64,000 bases of DNA from Bradyrhizobium algeriense. Lineage in GTDB: Bacteria; Pseudomonadota; Alphaproteobacteria; Rhizobiales; Xanthobacteraceae. Below the pieces are notes generated by a model. It had not been told where the DNA came from and ran no database searches. It saw only the letters and a list, made by a program, of their open reading frames with translations. Location of the stretch: assembly GCF_036924595.1 (NCBI RefSeq), contig NZ_JAZHRV010000001.1, forward strand, positions 4,650,001-4,714,000. The letters run 5' to 3'. Position 1 is the first letter of the stretch. Every line of letters begins with the position of its first letter. The position numbers and the translations under genes are program-made. Shown here piece by piece: positions 9,354 to 16,612 of this stretch.

Positions 9354-9803
9354 ATGGCAAACCTCACAATTAACGGCAAAACAATCAATGTGGACGTCGA
9401 AGACGACACGCCACTGCTTTGGGCGATCAGGGAAAATGTTGGACTGACCGGCACCAAATACGGGTGCGGCATCGCACTATGCGGTGCCTGCACCGTGCAT
9501 GTAGATGGAGTCGCGATGCGCTCCTGCGGCATGACGGTCAGCGAAGCAGCCGGAAAGCAGATCACCACGATAGAAGGGCTCGCCAGCAACGGCGCCCTGC
9601 ACAAAGTGCAGCAGGCCTGGGTGGCGAACGACGTGCCGCAATGCGGCTATTGCCAGAGCGGCATGATCATGGCGGTTGCCGCCCTTCTCAAGGAGAAGCC
9701 GAAGCCGACCGACGAGGACATCAACGAGGCCATCACCAATATCTGCCGATGCGGGACCTTCCAACAGGTCCGCGAGGCGATCCACGCCGCCGCGAACGCT
9801 TGA
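9354..9803 (+). CDS. (2Fe-2S)-binding subunit of a molybdenum hydroxylase (isoquinoline 1-oxidoreductase alpha type)
   Basis: A 149-residue protein from ATG 9354, with AGGGGA upstream. It has the two [2Fe-2S] sites of xanthine-oxidase-family small subunits: a plant-ferredoxin-like site with C38, C43, C46 (CGIALCGAC) and C58, and the C-terminal helical site with C97, C100 (QCGYC) and C131, C133 (CRC). It would carry electrons from the molybdenum subunit encoded 10 bases downstream. There is no FAD subunit gene, as in isoquinoline 1-oxidoreductase (IorAB) and related aldehyde oxidoreductases, which pass electrons to cytochromes or quinone. The substrate cannot be told from sequence: an N-heterocycle or an aldehyde. 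Confidence 0.9.
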   Translation: MANLTINGKTINVDVEDDTPLLWAIRENVGLTGTKYGCGIALCGACTVHVDGVAMRSCGMTVSEAAGKQITTIEGLASNGALHKVQQAWVANDVPQCGYCQSGMIMAVAALLKEKPKPTDEDINEAITNICRCGTFQQVREAIHAAANA

Positions 9804-9813
9804 GGGGGACACC

Positions 9814-12000
9814 ATGAACAAGCACGTCATGCCCAAACTCACTCGCCGCGGCTTTGTGATCGGCACGGCTGCCGCCGGCGCCGGCCTCGCGATCGGCCTC
9901 GATATTCCCTTCGGCGGACCGACCGTGGTTCGCGCCGCCGACGGCTCGCCCGAAGTCAATGTCTGGGTGGTGATCCGCCCCGACGATACCACCGTGATTC
10001 GCATCGCCCGCTCGGAGATGGGACAGGGCTCCCTCACCGGCCTCGCTCAGCTCGTCGCCGAAGAACTCGAATGCGACTGGTCGAAGGTCGTCACCGAATA
10101 TCCGACGCCGGGTCAAAGTGTCGCACGCAAGCGCGCCTGGGGCGACTTCTCGACCGGCGGCAGCCGCGGCATCCGCTCCAGCCAGGACTATGTCCGTAAG
10201 GGCGGCGCCACCGCGCGGATGATGCTGCTGCAGGCCGCCGCCAACGAGTGGAAGGTGCCGGCCTCGGACTGCACCGCGGCCAACAGCGTCATCACCCACA
10301 CGCCGTCCGGCAAGACCACGACCTACGGCAAGGTGGTTGAAGCCGCCGCGAAGCTCGAGCCGCCGGCCGAGGTGAAGCTGAAGGATCCGAAGGACTGGAA
10401 GATCATTGGCAAGGGCGTGAAGCGGCTCGACACCGTCGACAAGACGACGGGTGCGATGATCTATGGTGCCGACGTCAAGCTGCCGGGCATGCTCAACGCC
10501 GCGATCAAGGATTGTCCCGTCTTCGGCGGCAAGCTGAAGAGCTACGACGAAGCCAAAGTCATGGGCATGAAGGGCGTCAAGAAGGTCGTGCGCGTCAGCG
10601 ACAGCAGTGTCGCCGTCGTTGCCGATACCTGGTGGCACGCCAAGACCGCGCTCGATGCGCTACCTATCGTCTGGGACGAAGGCGAGAACGCCAAAGTCTC
10701 CAGCGAGTCGATCGCCAAATGGCTGGCCGAAGGCCTCGATAATTCCCAGCCGGCCTATATCGGCAACCAGAACGGCGACGCCAAGGCCGCGATTGCCGGC
10801 GCCGTCAAGAAGGTCGAGGCGGTCTACAACTATCCCTACCAGAACCATGCGACCATGGAGCCGATGAACGCCACGGCGCTCTATACGCCGGACAAATGCG
10901 AGGTCTGGTGCGGTACGCAGAACGGCGAAGCGGCATTTGCCGCCACGCTGGAAGCGTCGGGGTTGCCGGCCGAAAAGTGCGAGGTGCACAAGCTCATCCT
11001 CGGCGGTGGCTTTGGCCGGCGCGGCATGACCGATTACGTCCGGCAGGCAGTTCTGATCGCCAAGCAGATGCCGGGCACACCCGTCAAGCTGCTGTGGTCG
11101 CGCGAAGAGGACATGGCGCAAGGCAAGTTTCATCCGGTCACGCAATGCAAAATGACCGGGGCCTTCGATGCCGACAACAATCTCACTGCGCTGCACGTCA
11201 GATTGTCCGGTCAATCGATCCTGTACACGGTGCGTCCGGCGGCGCTGGTAAACGGCATGGATACGGCCGCGTTCCAGGGCCTGAGTCCTTCCGGCGACGC
11301 GGCGATCGGCTACTCCGTGCCGAATCTGCTGGTTGAGCATTCCATGCGCAATCCCCACGTCCCGCCCGGCTTCTGGCGCGGCGTGAACGTGAACCAGAAC
11401 GCGATCTATATGGAATGCTTCATGGATGAGCTGGCGCAGTCGGTCGGCCAGGATCCGGTGGAATTCCGTCGCAAGCTGATGAGCAAGCATCCGAAGCACC
11501 TTGCCGTGCTCAACGCTGTGGCCGAGAAGATCGGCTGGGGCAAGCCCGCGCCGCAAGGCGTCTATCGCGGGATTGCGCAGGTGATGGGCTATGGCAGCTA
11601 TGTCGCGGGCGCCGCCGAAATCTCCGTCACCGAAGGCAGCAAGATCAAGGTGCATCGCATCGTCGCCTCGACCGATCCGGGCTACGTCGTCAACCCGGCG
11701 CAGGTCGAGCGGCAGATCGCGGGCTCCTTTGTCTATGGCCTGTCCGCCCTGTTCTATGGCGGCTGCACGGTGAAGGACGGCAAGATCGAGCAAACCAACT
11801 TCGACACCTACAACTCGATGCGGATTGCGGAGATGCCGAAGGTGGAATGCGTGATGGTGCCGAGCGGCGGCTTCTGGGGCGGCGTCGGCGAGCCGACCAT
11901 CGGTGTCGCTGCACCCGCGGTGCTCAACGCCTATTTCGCGGCCACCGGCAAACGCATCCGTTCGGTGCCGCTGCGGGACCAGAACATCACGTTCGCCTGA
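9814..12000 (+). CDS. Molybdopterin-binding subunit of a molybdenum hydroxylase (isoquinoline 1-oxidoreductase beta type)
   Basis: A 728-residue catalytic subunit of the xanthine dehydrogenase superfamily. The N-terminus carries a twin-arginine signal (TRRGFVIGTAAAGAG, about residues 10-24), so the mature enzyme should be periplasmic or membrane-associated. Mo-cofactor-contact motifs include EMGQGSLTGLAQLVAEE and GGGFGRRG; the late GEPTIGVAAPAVLNA segment holds the position of the catalytic glutamate in VGEP. Length and lack of a separate FAD subunit fit IorB-like enzymes. It is coupled to the small-subunit gene (10-base gap). A GC hairpin with a T run follows the stop, so it is probably transcribed separately from the sulfur genes downstream. 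Confidence 0.9.
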   Translation: MNKHVMPKLTRRGFVIGTAAAGAGLAIGLDIPFGGPTVVRAADGSPEVNVWVVIRPDDTTVIRIARSEMGQGSLTGLAQLVAEELECDWSKVVTEYPTPGQSVARKRAWGDFSTGGSRGIRSSQDYVRKGGATARMMLLQAAANEWKVPASDCTAANSVITHTPSGKTTTYGKVVEAAAKLEPPAEVKLKDPKDWKIIGKGVKRLDTVDKTTGAMIYGADVKLPGMLNAAIKDCPVFGGKLKSYDEAKVMGMKGVKKVVRVSDSSVAVVADTWWHAKTALDALPIVWDEGENAKVSSESIAKWLAEGLDNSQPAYIGNQNGDAKAAIAGAVKKVEAVYNYPYQNHATMEPMNATALYTPDKCEVWCGTQNGEAAFAATLEASGLPAEKCEVHKLILGGGFGRRGMTDYVRQAVLIAKQMPGTPVKLLWSREEDMAQGKFHPVTQCKMTGAFDADNNLTALHVRLSGQSILYTVRPAALVNGMDTAAFQGLSPSGDAAIGYSVPNLLVEHSMRNPHVPPGFWRGVNVNQNAIYMECFMDELAQSVGQDPVEFRRKLMSKHPKHLAVLNAVAEKIGWGKPAPQGVYRGIAQVMGYGSYVAGAAEISVTEGSKIKVHRIVASTDPGYVVNPAQVERQIAGSFVYGLSALFYGGCTVKDGKIEQTNFDTYNSMRIAEMPKVECVMVPSGGFWGGVGEPTIGVAAPAVLNAYFAATGKRIRSVPLRDQNITFA

Positions 12001-12010
12001 CAATAACGGA

Positions 12011-12040
12011 CGGCGGCCTCGCCCCCGGGGCCGCCGTTTT
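12011..12040 (+). terminator. Rho-independent terminator after the molybdenum hydroxylase genes
   Basis: An 8-bp perfect stem (CGGCGGCC at 12011-12018 with GGCCGCCG at 12029-12036) has a 10-base loop and is followed by TTTT. It begins 11 bases after the hydroxylase stop. The T run is short, so termination may be partial. Confidence 0.6.
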
Positions 12041-12058
12041 CCCATCGAGAGATTGCTG

Positions 12059-12352
12059 ATGAACGCGTTGCGTGTCGCCATCGCGCTTGCCACGGTCGCG
12101 GCGTGGAGCCAGCCGTTGCTTGCGGCTTCCGATCCGCCGCCCGGCGCGGCGTCCTGCTCCGGCTGCCATTCCACGGGAGCAACCGCCTCGTCGATTTCGC
12201 GGCTGTATGGCCGCGACGCCGGCGATATCGCAACGGCGATGACCAAATTTCGCGACGGCTCGCTTCCCGCCACGGTCATGAACCGGATCGCCAAGGGTTT
12301 TACCGACGAGGAGTCGCGCGCGATTGCGGCGTGGCTCGCGGCACAGAAATAA
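12059..12352 (+). CDS. Small c-type cytochrome, probable cytochrome subunit of flavocytochrome c sulfide dehydrogenase
   Basis: A 97-residue protein with a signal peptide (residues 1-23, ending LLAAS) and one heme motif CSGCH (C33, C36, H37). A methionine in LPATVMNRIA can serve as the distal ligand. It resembles the single-heme FccA/SoxE cytochromes that accept electrons from the FAD subunit in the periplasm. The FAD subunit gene follows 11 bases later, supporting this pairing. An alternative is that it accepts electrons from the upstream molybdenum hydroxylase, but a terminator-like hairpin lies between them. Start ATG 12059 has GAGAG upstream. Confidence 0.75.
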   Translation: MNALRVAIALATVAAWSQPLLAASDPPPGAASCSGCHSTGATASSISRLYGRDAGDIATAMTKFRDGSLPATVMNRIAKGFTDEESRAIAAWLAAQK

Positions 12353-12363
12353 GGGCTGCCGGC

Positions 12364-13644
12364 ATGAAGATCACGCATCGCATCAGCCGCCGGGAGTTCT
12401 GCCGCGTCGGTGCGGGCGCCGCAGCGACGGCGGCGTTTCCGCCGCCGACGTTCGCGCAATCGACGGCACGCGTGGTCGTGATCGGCGGCGGCTTTGGCGG
12501 CGCGAGCTGTGCGCGGGCGCTGAAACAGATTGAGCCGGAATTACAGGTCACGCTGGTCGAGCCGAACCGGACCTTCACCGCCTGCCCGTTCAGCAACAAT
12601 GTCATTGCCGGACTGCGTTCACTCGAGGCGCAGCAATTCGGCTATGACAAGATCGCCGCCAGCGGCTTGACCGTGGTGGCGCAGGCGGCAACGGCCGTCA
12701 ATGCAGCGGCCCGGACCGTCGGGCTCGCCGACGGTACCTCGCTCACCTATGACCGGCTGGTGCTGTCTCCCGGCGTCGATCTGCGTTTCGACGCGCTGCA
12801 GGGTTATGACGAAGCCGCCACCGCGAAGATGCCGCATGCCTGGAAAGCCGGCGAACAAACGCTGTTGCTGCGCAAGCAGCTCGAGGCCATGGACGATGGC
12901 GGCCTGGTGGTGATCGCAGCTCCCGCCAATCCCTTCCGCTGTCCGCCGGGGCCTTATGAGCGCGCCTGTTTGATTGCGCATTATTTGAAGAGCAAAAAGC
13001 CGCGCTCGAAACTGCTCATCCTCGACGCCAAGGACACCTTTTCCAAACAGCGTCTGTTCCAGAATGCCTGGAAGGAGCTCTATCCGGGAATGATAGAATG
13101 GGTATCGCTGTCGCAGGGCGGCAAGGTGAACGCGGTGGATCCAGCGACCAATACCCTGATCACCGATTTCGGCAACCACACCGCCCAGGTGGCCAACGTC
13201 ATTCCGCCGCAGCGGGCCGGCCGCATCGCCACAATCGCCGGCGCGACCGATAACACCGGCTGGTGCGCGATCGATCCCGTTACCTTCGAGTCCAAATCGG
13301 CGCCGAACATCCATGTCATTGGCGATGCCTGCCTCGCCGGCGGCATGCCTAAATCCGCATTCTCGGCCAATGCGCAGGCCAAGGCCTGCGCTCGCGCGAT
13401 TGCCACGCTGCTATCAGGCGGATCGCCCGCCACGCCAAAGCTGATCAATACCTGCTACAGCCTGGCGGCCCCGGACTATGGCATCTCGATCGCCGGCGTC
13501 TACCAGCCGAAGAACGGGCTGCTGGCCGACGTCGAGGGCGCCGGCGGCGTCAGCCCGGCGGATGCGCCACGCGAGTTCCGCGCGCGCGAGGCCGACTATG
13601 CGCAATCCTGGTTTTCGACCGTAACGGCGGAAGTCTTTGGCTAG
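12364..13644 (+). CDS. soxF: FAD-dependent sulfide dehydrogenase flavoprotein (FccB/SoxF type)
   Basis: A 426-residue periplasmic flavoprotein. The N-terminus has a twin-arginine signal (ISRREFCRVGAGAAA). The FAD-binding motif is VVVIGGGFGGASC (GGGFGG at 41-46). C74 in FTACPFSNN and a second cysteine in GWCAIDPVTFES match the redox cysteine pair of flavocytochrome c sulfide dehydrogenases, and the C-terminal NTCYS segment fits the family. It oxidises sulfide to sulfur or polysulfide and hands electrons to the cytochrome encoded 11 bases upstream. The stop overlaps the TTG start of soxX by 8 bases, so it is the second gene of a tight cluster cytochrome-soxF-soxXYZA. Confidence 0.88.
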   Translation: MKITHRISRREFCRVGAGAAATAAFPPPTFAQSTARVVVIGGGFGGASCARALKQIEPELQVTLVEPNRTFTACPFSNNVIAGLRSLEAQQFGYDKIAASGLTVVAQAATAVNAAARTVGLADGTSLTYDRLVLSPGVDLRFDALQGYDEAATAKMPHAWKAGEQTLLLRKQLEAMDDGGLVVIAAPANPFRCPPGPYERACLIAHYLKSKKPRSKLLILDAKDTFSKQRLFQNAWKELYPGMIEWVSLSQGGKVNAVDPATNTLITDFGNHTAQVANVIPPQRAGRIATIAGATDNTGWCAIDPVTFESKSAPNIHVIGDACLAGGMPKSAFSANAQAKACARAIATLLSGGSPATPKLINTCYSLAAPDYGISIAGVYQPKNGLLADVEGAGGVSPADAPREFRAREADYAQSWFSTVTAEVFG

Positions 13645-14095
13645 ACGCACGCATCGCATGACGGCTCCGATCCTCGCTGGAGCGCTCCTTGCCCTGCCCG
13701 GCGGTACTGCCGCGCAGGAACTTCGCAGCTACGCTGTCGTCGGCGATGCCATTCCGCTTTCACTTACGGGCGCGGCCGGCGATGCAGCGCGCGGACGGGC
13801 CCTCGTCATCGAACGTTCCAGCACTTGCATCCTCTGCCACAGCGGCCCATTTCCCGAACGGAAATTCCAGGGCGACCTGGCGCCTGATCTTTCCGGTTCC
13901 GGCAGCCGCGCGTCCGAGGGTCAGCTTCGGCTCCGGCTGGTGGACGCGTCCCGTCTCAATGCCGCGACCATCATGCCGTCCTATTACCGCGTGGACGGCC
14001 TCGATCGCGTCGGGACGCTGTGGCGCGGCAAGCCGATCCTGTCGGCCGAACAGATCGAGGATATCGTGGCGTATCTCGTAAGCTTGCGCGAATAG
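13637..14095 (+). CDS. soxX: SoxX, monoheme cytochrome c of the SoxAX complex
   Basis: A 152-residue protein (145 if ATG 13658 is used). The TTG start at 13637 has GGCGGAAG upstream and overlaps the soxF stop; the later ATG has no ribosome site. A signal peptide (residues about 8-26, ending GTAAQE) is followed by a single heme motif CILCH (C64, C67, H68) and the SoxX pattern GPFPERKFQGDLAPDLSGSG, with a distal methionine in ATIMPSYY. SoxX pairs with SoxA in the periplasm to attach thiosulfate oxidatively to the cysteine of SoxY. SoxA is encoded three genes downstream. Confidence 0.9.
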   Translation: MARRTHRMTAPILAGALLALPGGTAAQELRSYAVVGDAIPLSLTGAAGDAARGRALVIERSSTCILCHSGPFPERKFQGDLAPDLSGSGSRASEGQLRLRLVDASRLNAATIMPSYYRVDGLDRVGTLWRGKPILSAEQIEDIVAYLVSLRE

Positions 14096-14101
14096 GAAGC
14101 A

Positions 14102-14584
14102 ATGATGCAGCAACTGCCAAATTCATCACGCCGCCAGTTCCTCGGCCTCGCCGGTGGCGCGGCCGTGCTCGGCGCGCTCCCCGTCGTGATTGTCCGTCCC
14201 GCCGAGGCGACGCCCGCGATGCTGGCGTCGGCGATCCAGAACGTCACCGGCGGCGCGGCGGTGCAGTCCGGCAAGGTCAAGCTCGACATCCCGCCGCTGG
14301 TCGAGAACGGCAACACCGTACCGATGACGGTCACCGTCGCGCACCCGATGGCCCCGGAGGATCATGTCCGGAGCATCCATGTCTTCAACGAAAAGAATCC
14401 GCAGCCGAACATCGCCAATTTCCATCTCAGTCCGCATAACGGCCGCGCGCAGGTTTCGACCCGCATCCGTCTCGCCGACAGCCAGAAGATCGTGGCGATC
14501 GCAAAGCTCTCGGACGGGTCGTTCTGGTCGGCCAGCGTTGACGTCGTGGTGACGCTGGCGGCCTGCACCGAGGAGGTGATCTGA
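14102..14584 (+). CDS. soxY: SoxY, sulfur-carrier subunit with a non-canonical C-terminus
   Basis: A 160-residue protein with a twin-arginine signal (SSRRQFLGLAGGAA, residues about 8-21). The body (VENGNTVPMTVTVAHPM, HVFNEKNPQPNIANFHL) is clearly SoxY. The family's swinging arm usually ends GGCGG, with the cysteine carrying sulfur. Here the tail reads VTLAACTEEVI: one cysteine is kept but the flanking glycines are replaced and four residues follow it. The reading frame is supported by the TGATG overlap with soxZ, so this is not an obvious frameshift. It would form a heterodimer with SoxZ in the periplasm. Whether the altered arm still serves SoxAX is open. Confidence 0.88.
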   Translation: MMQQLPNSSRRQFLGLAGGAAVLGALPVVIVRPAEATPAMLASAIQNVTGGAAVQSGKVKLDIPPLVENGNTVPMTVTVAHPMAPEDHVRSIHVFNEKNPQPNIANFHLSPHNGRAQVSTRIRLADSQKIVAIAKLSDGSFWSASVDVVVTLAACTEEVI

Positions 14585-14904
14585 TGACCTCGGCACTGAT
14601 CAACGTTCCAGCGAAAGCCAAACGCGGCGACATTATCGAGATCAAGACGCTGATGTCGCACATCATGGAAACCGGCTATCGCCATAAAGCTTCAGGCGAA
14701 GTCGTGCCGCGCAACATCATCACGGGCTTTACGTGCCGCTTCAACGGCAACGAGATTTTCCGCACCGACCTGTTTCCGGCAATCGCCGCCAACCCCTTCA
14801 TTACCTTCTTCACCACCGCGACGGAGAGCGGCAAGTTCGAGTTCGAATGGACCGGCGACCAGGGGTTTTCCGAAACCGCTTCTGCCTCGATATCCGTCGA
14901 ATGA
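14584..14904 (+). CDS. soxZ: SoxZ, partner of the SoxY carrier
   Basis: A 106-residue protein without a signal peptide, as expected since SoxZ is co-exported with SoxY. It has the family pattern RGDIIEIKTLMSHIMETGYR and IITGFTCRFNGNEIF. The start ATG overlaps the soxY stop by one base (TGATG), and the soxA start overlaps its stop (ATGA). SoxYZ carries the sulfur intermediates between the Sox enzymes. Confidence 0.93.
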   Translation: MTSALINVPAKAKRGDIIEIKTLMSHIMETGYRHKASGEVVPRNIITGFTCRFNGNEIFRTDLFPAIAANPFITFFTTATESGKFEFEWTGDQGFSETASASISVE

Positions 14905-15674
14905 GGCGTGTCGGCCCCATAGCCGCCGCCCTATTGATGGCGGGCGCCGTTGCCGCCGCCGAAATCCCGCAAGCCGACCGCCGCTCCGGCTACGGCTTCA
15001 TGAAGCCGGACACCAAAGCGATGCAGGACGAGGATACCGCCAATCCCGGCATGCTCTGGGTGCTCGACGGCGAGGCGCTTTGGAAGCGCAAGCCAGGCAC
15101 CGCCAACAAGGCCTGCGCCGACTGCCACGACGATGCCCGCACCAGCATGAAGGGCGTGGCCGCCCGCTATCCAGCCCTCGACAAGGCAACCGGTCGCCCT
15201 GTCGATCTGGAGCAGCGCATCAATTCGTGCCGCACCAGCCAGCAGCAGGCGACGCCGTTGCCTTTCGAGAGCCGCGAGCTGCTGGCGCTCACGGCCTTCA
15301 TCGCACGGCAGTCGCAAGGCGTGCGAATCGAAACCGGCACCGACCCACAGCTCGCGCCGTTCATAGCCAAAGGACGCGAGCTCTACATGCAGCGGCAGGG
15401 CCAGCTCAATCTCGGCTGCGCCAATTGCCATGACGATAACTGGGACAAGCGGCTCGCGGGTTCCGCAATCACGCAAGGACACCCGACCGGCTACCCGCTC
15501 TACCGGCTGGAATGGCAGTCGCTGGGATCGCTGCAGCGGCGCCTGCGCGCCTGCATCACCGGCATCCGGGCGCAGGCCTATGATTACGGCGCACCGGAAC
15601 TGGTCGAGTTGGAATTGTACTTGATGTCGCGCGCGCGGGGCATGCCGATGGAAACGCCGGCGGTGCGACCGTAA
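14901..15674 (+). CDS. soxA: SoxA, diheme cytochrome c subunit of SoxAX
   Basis: A 257-residue protein with a signal peptide (residues 1-20, ending AVAAAE). Two heme motifs are present: CADCH (72-76) and CANCH (173-177). C218 in RRLRACITGIRA is at the position of the SoxA active-site cysteine that ligates heme 2 and is modified by a persulfide. A lone C110 (INSC) is also seen. SoxAX couples thiosulfate to SoxY. It is the last gene of the cluster; the next gene is convergent, 19 bases away, and no soxB or soxCD follows. Confidence 0.92.
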   Translation: MRRVGPIAAALLMAGAVAAAEIPQADRRSGYGFMKPDTKAMQDEDTANPGMLWVLDGEALWKRKPGTANKACADCHDDARTSMKGVAARYPALDKATGRPVDLEQRINSCRTSQQQATPLPFESRELLALTAFIARQSQGVRIETGTDPQLAPFIAKGRELYMQRQGQLNLGCANCHDDNWDKRLAGSAITQGHPTGYPLYRLEWQSLGSLQRRLRACITGIRAQAYDYGAPELVELELYLMSRARGMPMETPAVRP

Positions 15675-15693
15675 CTTTGCTAGCGGTCAGCGC

Positions 15694-16467
15694 TTAGCGC
15701 TCCGCGAACGCCTTCTCGACCACGAACTGCGCGGCCTCGCCGTGATTGCCTTCGACGAAGCCCCTGCCCGTCAACAGCGCACGCGTATCCGTCACCAGCG
15801 CCGGGCTGCCGCAGATCATGACGCGGTCATGCGCGGGATCGAGCGAGGCGAGGCCTATGTCAGCGAACAGCTTGGCCGAGTTGATGAGATCGGTGATACG
15901 GCCGCGGTTGCGGAAGGGGTCGCGCGTCACGGTCGGGTAATAGACCAGCTGGTTGCGGACGTATTCGCCGATCAGTTCGTCGTTCGGCAGCTTTTCGGTG
16001 ATCATCTCGCCATAGGCGAGTTCGGCGACGCGGCGGCAGCCGTGCAGCAGCACCACCTTCTCGAAGCGCTCATAGGTCTCGGGATCCTTGATCACGGAAA
16101 GGAACGGGGCCAAGCCCGTGCCGGTGCCGATCAAATAGAGGTTGCGGCCGTCTTCGAGGTTGTCGATGACCAGCGTGCCGGTGGCCTTGCGGCTGACGAT
16201 GATCTCGTCGCCCTGCTTTAAGTGCTGGAGGCGTGAGGTCAGCGGGCCGTCCGGCACCTTGATGGAGAAGAATTCGAGCCGGTCCTCGTAATTGGCGCTG
16301 GCGACCGAGTAGGCGCGGAGCAGTGGCTTCTCGCCGACCTTCAGCCCGATCATGGTGAACTCGCCGTTTCTGAAACGAAACGAGGGATCGCGCGTGGTGG
16401 TGAAGCTGAATAGCGTGTCGGTCCAGTGATGGACGCTTAGCACGCTTTCCTGGTTGAAATTGCTCAT
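15694..16467 (-). CDS. fpr: Ferredoxin--NADP(+) reductase
   Basis: A 257-residue cytoplasmic flavoprotein. The FAD-binding motif is RAYSVASANYED (R-x-Y-S) and the NADP site is YLIGTGTGLAPFLS. The C-terminus FVVEKAFAER matches bacterial Fpr subclass proteins with a short tail. It exchanges electrons between NADPH and ferredoxin or flavodoxin. Its start is only 42 bases from the nearer of two GTATAC palindromes it shares with the divergent enamidase gene. Because the 6-hydroxynicotinate reductase of this type uses ferredoxin, Fpr may feed that step; this is inference from position. In many alphaproteobacteria fpr is a housekeeping or stress gene. Confidence 0.93.
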   Translation of the reverse strand: MSNFNQESVLSVHHWTDTLFSFTTTRDPSFRFRNGEFTMIGLKVGEKPLLRAYSVASANYEDRLEFFSIKVPDGPLTSRLQHLKQGDEIIVSRKATGTLVIDNLEDGRNLYLIGTGTGLAPFLSVIKDPETYERFEKVVLLHGCRRVAELAYGEMITEKLPNDELIGEYVRNQLVYYPTVTRDPFRNRGRITDLINSAKLFADIGLASLDPAHDRVMICGSPALVTDTRALLTGRGFVEGNHGEAAQFVVEKAFAER

Positions 16468-16508
16468 CTTGCCGATCCCGTCGCTGGAGGCCGATTGCGA
16501 TGCTCAAA

Positions 16509-16540
16509 TCATTTGTATACGATCATTCGTATACGAATGA
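16509..16540. promoter_or_regulatory. Tandem palindromic operators between fpr and enamidase genes
   Basis: An 18-base perfect palindrome, TCATTCGTATACGAATGA, occupies 16523-16540. A second, imperfect copy (TCATTTGTATACGATC, from 16509) lies immediately to its left; the two GTATAC centres are 14 bases apart. The pair is 42 bases from the fpr start and 72 bases from the ena start. The same core TTCGTATACGAA occurs at 34051-34062 upstream of hnr. A MarR-family dimer (NicR-like, gene at 25748-26203) is the natural candidate ligand. Confidence 0.75.
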
Positions 16541-16612
16541 ATAATCCAGCTTGATCCGATCGTCAAGCCGGGCAGAATGTCCGGCGAAGGCATTGAACCA
16601 AAAGGAAAAACC

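Noticed and set aside
9354..12000. Assignment of the first molybdenum hydroxylase pair as a second nicotinate dehydrogenase
   Set aside because: The large subunit lacks the fused cytochrome domains of NicB and has a twin-arginine signal; no GTATAC operator lies upstream, so the generic IorAB-type call is safer.
16577..16612. Upstream ATG start for the enamidase gene
   Set aside because: ATG 16577 has no ribosome site, whereas ATG 16613 is preceded by AAAAGG at good spacing.
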